Made by a program: the position numbers and the translations under genes | Part shown: positions 58,378 to 64,000 of the stretch, in pieces | Numbering within the stretch: the stretch's first letter is position 1 | Layout of the letters: every line of letters begins with the position of its first letter | The notes under the pieces: model-generated | Seen by the model: the letters and a program-made list of their open reading frames with translations, nothing else | The model's database searches: none | What the model was told of the DNA's origin: nothing | Assembly (NCBI GenBank): GCA_037693485.1 | Contig: CM075354.1 | Coordinates: 144,421,001-144,485,000, forward strand | Direction of reading: 5' to 3' | Source: Kitagawia praeruptora | Taxonomy: Eukaryota > Streptophyta > Magnoliopsida > Apiales > Apiaceae | Length of the DNA: 64,000 bases

Positions 58378-59821
58378 CTAGCGTAAAAGCCCGTGCAAGG
58401 CACGGGCCTGTTAATAAATTGTTAAATTAAATTTTCTATTAATTATATTATTTATTTTAATTAATTTGATTATTTGTTTTAAAAATTTTAGTTTTAAACT
58501 CATTTATACATTTTGATAAAAATATTTATTGACCAATATAAATTCCTTATTGAGTATATAAAAATAAATATCATATTTAAAAGATAATTAATAAATTACA
58601 TGTATATTATGAACTTATATCTATGATTATTATATATTTTAATTTTAGTTTTAATTTTAATTTATGACTAAATTATATTTGTTATAATTTAGTGTAATTA
58701 TTGTACAAAGTTCTATTTTACAAATATTTTACACAAATTTACTACTCCAATCTAATTTCTTATTCTTAAATATATTTTTTTCAAACCCATCTATTTAATT
58801 GTATATATTGCAATTGATTGATTATTATATTTTGTATAATTACATATTATGAACTCATGTTAATATTTTCTTTTTTTCGCAATCACAAATTTTTGCGGAT
58901 ACCCACGACCTCTCGTGAATAGCCACTTTTACTCATACTCGCAATCTATAAATGTGATTATATATCATGAGATTACTTGTTCGATATCCAACAATGACAT
59001 AAATTCGTTATTATCTTATATGATATTAATATCGCAATTAATCATAACTCAATTGCATATTTTATTTAAATATTTAACATATTTCAAGTCTAAATTTGTT
59101 ATATATTATTTTATTTTTTTATTTTTTTTAAAAATTTGTACTAACAAAAATTTTGAATTCAACTTTATGAACTTCATTTCTCATATTTAAAAAATTATTA
59201 ATAAATAACTCATATATGATGGTGTGACAAAAAAACACATATATAATGCATTTATTACATGAAAAGTAAATATATGATAAAATGGGTGATGGTTTGTGCA
59301 TCACATCAACCTGAAAGAAACATATTATGTTAGTAATATTTTTAATATTATATCCAAAAGGAGATTAGGTATTACGTAATATTTCGCTAAACAATCACAT
59401 TCTTTCAGGATAAATGTAAACTTGAAGATATATGGTTAACCAAAAAAAACTTTTTTTTACACAAATATTAAAAGGATGGCATTTTTTGTTAATTTTCAAC
59501 AAATAGGAGCAAAACAGTAATTTCACGATCATTAAAATGGAACATTTTGCCCTTGTGTTGATATATAATATATAGTAATAGAGATTTTTAAAAGGAAGAT
59601 CAAAATCTAAATAGATCAAGTGGTCATAACAACAAACTATGTATCATGAGGTTGCTGGTTCGATACCCAATGAAGACAAAAATATAAACATTTTTTTAGT
59701 AAAACTTTCTAAATAGTGGTACATACGTAATTATACAAAATAAAAGGGCATAATAGTCATTTCACAGCCATTAAAATGGCAAATTTTACCCTTGTGTTGT
59801 CTTATTATATATAGTAATAGA
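58378..59821 (-). mobile_element. Non-autonomous Helitron (1444 bp)
   Basis: On the minus strand it starts TCTATTACTATATATAATAA and ends in the hairpin GCCCGTGCCTTGCACGGGC followed by TTTTACG and CTAG. The insertion is between host A (58377) and T (59822). The uninterrupted paralogue at about 17230 confirms both ends to the base. The interior is AT-rich with no helicase and no recognisable gene fragment. A second 5'-end-like sequence begins at 59582. Confidence 0.9.
58383..58412 (-). other. Helitron 3' terminal hairpin
   Basis: GCCCGTGC and GCACGGGC form a stem of 8 bp with a very short loop, a few bases before the CTAG terminus. Confidence 0.85.
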
Positions 59822-59879
59822 TTAGGATCATTTCTTTCACGAAAAAAATTCAAAAGAAAGTTTTTTATTTTTCATTTGT

Positions 59880-60145
59880 TATTTAGTTTTAGCAAACATA
59901 CGAACTCATCTTTAGATACCGAATCTCTCAGCCTTTGAAAATATGTTTCAAAATCTTCATCAATTGTAATTAATTCTTCTAGGTTCAACTTAGGAAGTGA
60001 ATCATCTTCGGACTCATCTTTAGATACTGAATCTCTCAACCTCTGAAAATATGTTTCAAAACCTTAATCATTTGTGATTTCTTGTAGGTTCAACTTAAGA
60101 AGTAAATCATCTTCTTCGTTCAGCCATTGTCATGTTATTTTTTTT
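59880..60145 (-). pseudogene. Unrecognised host gene relic, copy 2, 5' part (FETYFQ repeats)
   Basis: The minus strand encodes two tandem units of about 40 residues, each with LNLQE or LNLEE, FETYFQRLRDSVSKDE and a following acidic segment. One stop lies in the first unit (ITND followed by TAA). This matches 17303-17500 and the start of 29791-30640. The upstream end (about 60145) has no credible promoter or start codon. Confidence 0.55.
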
Positions 60146-62442
60146 ATCTTCTCAAGATAAGTTAGGTATAATTGAGCTTGTATCAGGTTGATGGTTGTTA
60201 TTTTCTTCCTAAGTTAAAAAAAATTATATGCATCTACTTGGAACATGTATACGTGCGTGAATAAGTACGTAAGTATATTTGTAAGTAAAGAAAATCAGAA
60301 GTAAAGATAATGTGATTAACTCTTACAAAAAAAAAGCATCAGTTAAAAACATTTACTTTTTCTCAATCTAATAATTTAAATTGTCAAATATAAATACTTC
60401 TTAGTTCTACAAATACCGTAGTCAATGTTAATTTGAGGGAGGGATAAGGATAGTCACAGGAGTGTGGTAGACTAATTTTTTTGTAGCAAATTTGTTTGTT
60501 AACCTTACAAAAGGTCATAAACAAAATTTATAGTGAAACCTTCCAAGTATTTATTACAATTTGTCAAGTTCACGCATAAGTTTCATATATATCAATTTGA
60601 TTAGTTTTTAAAAAAATGGAAGTTGTAGTGGAACCACTAAAAAAAGTTAGAAATAGAGAAAGATATGCGACATGAGAAATATAAATTTATAAATCTTGAA
60701 AATAAAAAAATAAGTAATATACTTGTAAAATCAATATTTTATTTGTACATACATCACATCGAATTTACATTTATATAAAAAATTGTACATCTCATTTAAT
60801 ATTAAATTGAATGTGGACTTATTAAGTAATTGTCTTCATATTCCCAGATTTTTTAATTAATGGTAAACCACAAATAAAAGTTAAGGACAAATATTTAAAA
60901 TGTTCATAATGAAAAAAAAAATGGATGGTTTTGATTTTAAAAGATAATTATAGAGCGTATATCTAATTTAATATTTATTTTAATATGGACTTAATAATTA
61001 ATTTTCTTTACATTCCTGGTTTTTTTAATTAATGATAAATCACAAAATAAAATTTTAGGGCAAATAATCAAAATGATAATTTTAGAAAAATGAATGTATT
61101 TGATTTTTAAATAATAATTATATAAAAAAATGGTTCAAAATAAAGATAATAAATGGTTTTAAGATTGTTTCCATGCCTTAGGTGGTCACTGATTCATTTT
61201 GTGGTATCAAGATGCCTTCTGAATGAATGGTTCTGATCTTGATGTACTTTCTAATATTAAGTTAGTAAAGAGCAATATATATAACGTTAAATCCATTAAA
61301 AATTAAGTTGGTGATGGATAGAGATTTTTTATTGATGGATCAAAGGAAAAAACAACTATTAAATGCATTTACATTGAGTGTGACTTGTGTGCATTCCTCA
61401 AGAATCAAGAAGTTCTAGGGGTCTACGAAAATTCTTATTGGAAGTAATTTTGGGAGAATTCAGACTAAAAATGACGAAAACCTAAATAGTTTCCTAAAAC
61501 TAATATGATTTAGGCTCGAGAAGAATTGATGTTGGCATTAGTTAGGTATCATGGGGGAGAAGCGGCTTAAATTTCCTATAATAATTAAATTGATATTATA
61601 ATTCTATTTTTGAGTTTGTTCTTTTATGATAATAAGGGTTTTATAGTTTAGGTTTTTTATTTCAATTTTTTTATTAATTAATCGCCAAAATAAAAATCTA
61701 TAGTTAATTGATTGAAAAATGTCAATTGTTATTGAGTTTCACTTGAGTTGAGTTTAACCATGGAAAAAAGGTTGAATATAAATTAAATAATGAAACATGT
61801 TAGATTTAATTTGATTAATCTAAAATTTAGTTTGATTGGTACTAAAATAATTCACAATTTTCAGATTGGCTAATTGATATTTAGTACACCTCGTATTATA
61901 GTAAAGATATATAAAAAATTTATAATTACAAAAAGAGATATATACATATGTAATCTACTGATATGTACATTATAGAAAATATGATTTATGGTTTTTATTT
62001 TTTATTTTTAAATTAAAAATCATGTAATAAATAAATTTATTAAATTAAAAGATTCTTACATTTAAATTTAATTTAAACTCGATTAGTAAATTAGAATAAG
62101 TATGATAAATAATAAAAACTTGGTATATGTCCGAATTTTTCAAATTTGGGTTGAGTAAATTATAAAGATTTAAAATAAATTTATAAGGTATAATTATATA
62201 ATTGTGATTGACTCTATATTAAAAGAGTGGTTGATTAATAAATTTTTAATTTATGAAAATTACTTTAACTATATACTAATGCAATATTGATTTTATAGGA
62301 AATAATTTTGATTTAAAAATATATATTATATGGATATGTTAAATAAAATCATTATTAAATTTATTGACTAACCATGCTTAATAAAGTAGGATAAGAATCT
62401 TACATAAGTAAAACTCTTAATATAATATGATTGGTATAACGT
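60146..62442. other. AT-rich spacer
   Basis: About 2.3 kb with no convincing gene on either strand. It holds a diverged tandem duplication (60795-61140). The stretch at 61150-61600 is less AT-rich but has no product I can name. Confidence 0.5.
60795..61140 (+). repeat. Diverged tandem duplication, unit about 172 bp
   Basis: Phrases recur about 172 bp apart: GTGGACTTATTAAGTAATT and ATGGACTTAATAATTAATT; TTAATTAATGGTAAACCACAA and TTAATTAATGATAAATCACAA (each shown as a similar pair, with several substitutions and indels). Confidence 0.65.
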
Positions 62443-62472
62443 TTTGCTTAAGTCTATATTATGTATATAAAA

Positions 62473-62511
<39 letters not shown>

Positions 62512-63243
62512 ATTAATGTCCCGATTAATCCCCAAATATTCGATTAATCACTATTCCGTGATTTTACCAAACAACTTCGATTCCCATTTTTTATAACACT
62601 GGTCTGAACCCATTTATTGATTGTACGACATCGTCCACCAAAATCAAATGAAGAAGCATATGGTGTTACTTTAAAGAAAATATTAGGAGAATAAGCAGGC
62701 AGCGCCTAACAGAGCCTCCCATTCTCAATTGTTACAGCAACACATAGAATTATAAATTTTATTGTATTGTAGCAATACAAGCAAGAAATATATGTTCAAT
62801 GATATTTCTTACAAAGAAAAATATGATTCATTTGTTTTATTTAATAAATTTTAGTTACTTTTTATAAATGTCATATGATCTTTTATTAAAAAATTATTTT
62901 TACCTATACAAAGAAAATATTAAGCGAACAATATTTTTCATTTAGTGTTTCTTTCATCAACAAGCATAATAATCCGTGCAAGACACGGGTCATTCTCAAG
63001 AGTTATTTTTATACAATACGTAAATACATATGTAAATATAGTGTTATCAGTTTATTGAAACTTTGATAAAAAAAAACTATAAATAGATGATTTAATTTAT
63101 AAAATAAATCATATCATCTCAACATTTGGACATATAAGTGTAATTATATTTCATAAAATGTTTTTTTCCCAAAATATATATCATCGTGATGAATTTGTAA
63201 GATATATCATGTCGTGTGATTAACAAAAATTATGTGTTCCCTA
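62443..63243 (+). repeat. Dispersed repeat R1, copy 2
   Basis: Counterpart of 4632-5325, including a TA microsatellite (62476-62505) and the right end of the hAT-like MITE with GTCTGAAC after it (62602-62609). It is interrupted at 63243 by the truncated retrotransposon. Confidence 0.8.
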
Positions 63244-63690
63244 TGTGACAAAATGGAGAGAGTATGGAAGCTGGAGTTAGTTGATTTTGTAAAGATGAAG
63301 AGAGATCATGCAGAGAAAATCAGACAAGGGTGCCTTGAGAAATGGCTAGAGAAGGAAAGAGAAATTGATAGACTGGAAGCTGAAGCAGAAAAGCTAAGGG
63401 CAAAAGGATTGTGTAGAGTTCAGCTCAACCCCTATGTGGTGAAATATAGGAGAAGAAATGGAGATAATGTCAATATAAGAATGAACCTACTTAATCACTA
63501 TCTTGCCAACATTCTGAAGCCAGTACTTAAAGATTTCAAGGACTCTATTCTGCTTGAAGAACTAGATGCTATGGCAGAAATCATAAGAGCTATGGATGAG
63601 AATACAAGGAAGGAAAAAGAAAGAAAACAGAAGGCATGTGATGATCTACAAGCCAGAGCTATGGAGAATGAATCAAATGAGAATGGCTAG
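63244..63690 (+). pseudogene. C-terminal part of a SIRE-type third ORF
   Basis: About 147 codons matching the Copia-2 third-ORF C-terminus (EKLRAKGLCRVQLNPYVVKY, NGDNVNIRMNLL, ILKPVLKDFKDSI, ESNENG). The highly charged, lysine- and glutamate-rich helices suggest coiled coil. No stop in this piece. It begins without its own start, so it is a truncated fragment. Confidence 0.85.
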
Positions 63691-63850
63691 TATTTCATCA
63701 TATTGTGTAAGATTACTCACCTTGTAGTTCTATTCATGTTCTTAATCAAATGTCATACATGTACTGTCAAAGTTCTATCTTTATGTATGTTAGGCTTGTT
63801 ATCAGACATGAAATTGTGACTAAGGGTCTTACTCACAATTTGGGGGAGAT

Positions 63851-64000
63851 TGTTAGTCACAGAGGCATGCCTGAATACATCTAATAACAAGCCTAATTGT
63901 TTGTAATGCTTTGCATTACTTACATGACCTCTTAACTGAGGGAACATCTAGTTGTAGAGTTTCTACTTGTTTAATACTTGTAATAGGCATCAATTCCTAT
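63851..64000 (+). repeat. Partial LTR, Copia-2 family
   Basis: TGTTAGTCACAGAGGCATGC matches the 5' start of the Copia-2 LTRs and continues past the window edge. Confidence 0.88.

Larger units (their letters stand above)
63244..64000 (+). mobile_element. 5'-truncated Copia-2-family fragment, plus strand
   Basis: The 3' end of a third ORF, then a spacer, a polypurine tract AATTTGGGGGAGAT (63837-63850) and the start of an LTR (63851) like that of Copia-2. It starts abruptly in mid-ORF where R1 stops, and continues beyond the window. Orientation is opposite to Copia-2. Confidence 0.88.

Noticed and set aside
61150..61600. Possible gene in the less AT-rich part of the right spacer
   Set aside because: No frame longer than chance and no recognisable protein on either strand.
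1..64000. CRISPR array, bacterial operon, rRNA or complete tRNA gene
   Set aside because: None was seen; repeats here are LTRs, TIR arrays and microsatellites, and the coding content is plant transposon and spliced plant gene fragments.

Overview
This window is nuclear DNA of a eudicot plant, built almost entirely from nested transposable elements. The evidence is LTR retrotransposons of Ty1/copia and Ty3/gypsy type, CACTA transposons, a Helitron, a hAT-like MITE, and spliced fragments of plant genes (prolyl 4-hydroxylase, GDPDL, PPR). The copia elements carry a third ORF of the kind I associate with asterid SIRE/Maximus elements, so an asterid (for example Apiaceae) is likely, but that is inference. 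I see no intact host gene, no rRNA or tRNA gene and no CRISPR array.

Layout, left to right. 1-3814: the 5' part of a minus-strand Ty3/gypsy element of Tat/Ogre type (LTR, PBS, gag, protease, RT) running off the left edge. 4217-4736: a hAT-like MITE, followed by a dispersed repeat that recurs at 62443-63243. 5570-5960 plus 17303-17500, and 29791-30640 plus 59880-60145: two copies of an unrecognised host gene relic (minus strand), apparently once in tandem and now split by transposons. 6564-17166: an Athila-like element with 1368-bp LTRs and only a gag-like ORF; it contains a CACTA element (9281-13516) carrying prolyl 4-hydroxylase exons. 17986-29790: a SIRE-like copia element (Copia-1; TSD CACTC) with degraded gag, pol and third ORF, plus a small antisense ORF with its own TATA box. 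31065-58103: a second SIRE-like copia element (Copia-2; TSD TGTTG) holding two insertions, a CACTA element (33249-36607) inside the third ORF that carries GDPDL and PPR fragments, and a 9.6-kb non-autonomous element with 4.1-kb LTRs (43664-53239) inside the integrase. 58378-59821: a non-autonomous Helitron. 60146-62442: AT-rich spacer. 63244-64000: a 5'-truncated plus-strand piece of the Copia-2 family.

Insertion boundaries are unusually secure. Each complete LTR and CACTA element has a matching target-site duplication, and the two relic copies act as empty sites for one another: 6347 for Copia-2, 17230 for the Helitron, 58300 for the Athila-like element. LTR divergence judged by eye agrees with the nesting order.

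The most interesting signal is in Copia-1. A plus-strand mini-gene lies antisense between pol and the third ORF. Three ATCCTGAT motifs sit about 190-240 bp upstream of its TATA box. The same motif, in the same orientation relative to transcription and at nearly the same distance, lies upstream of the TATA box in the LTR. Copia-2 repeats this architecture with a different motif (ATTCGAGAA), although its antisense ORF is absent.
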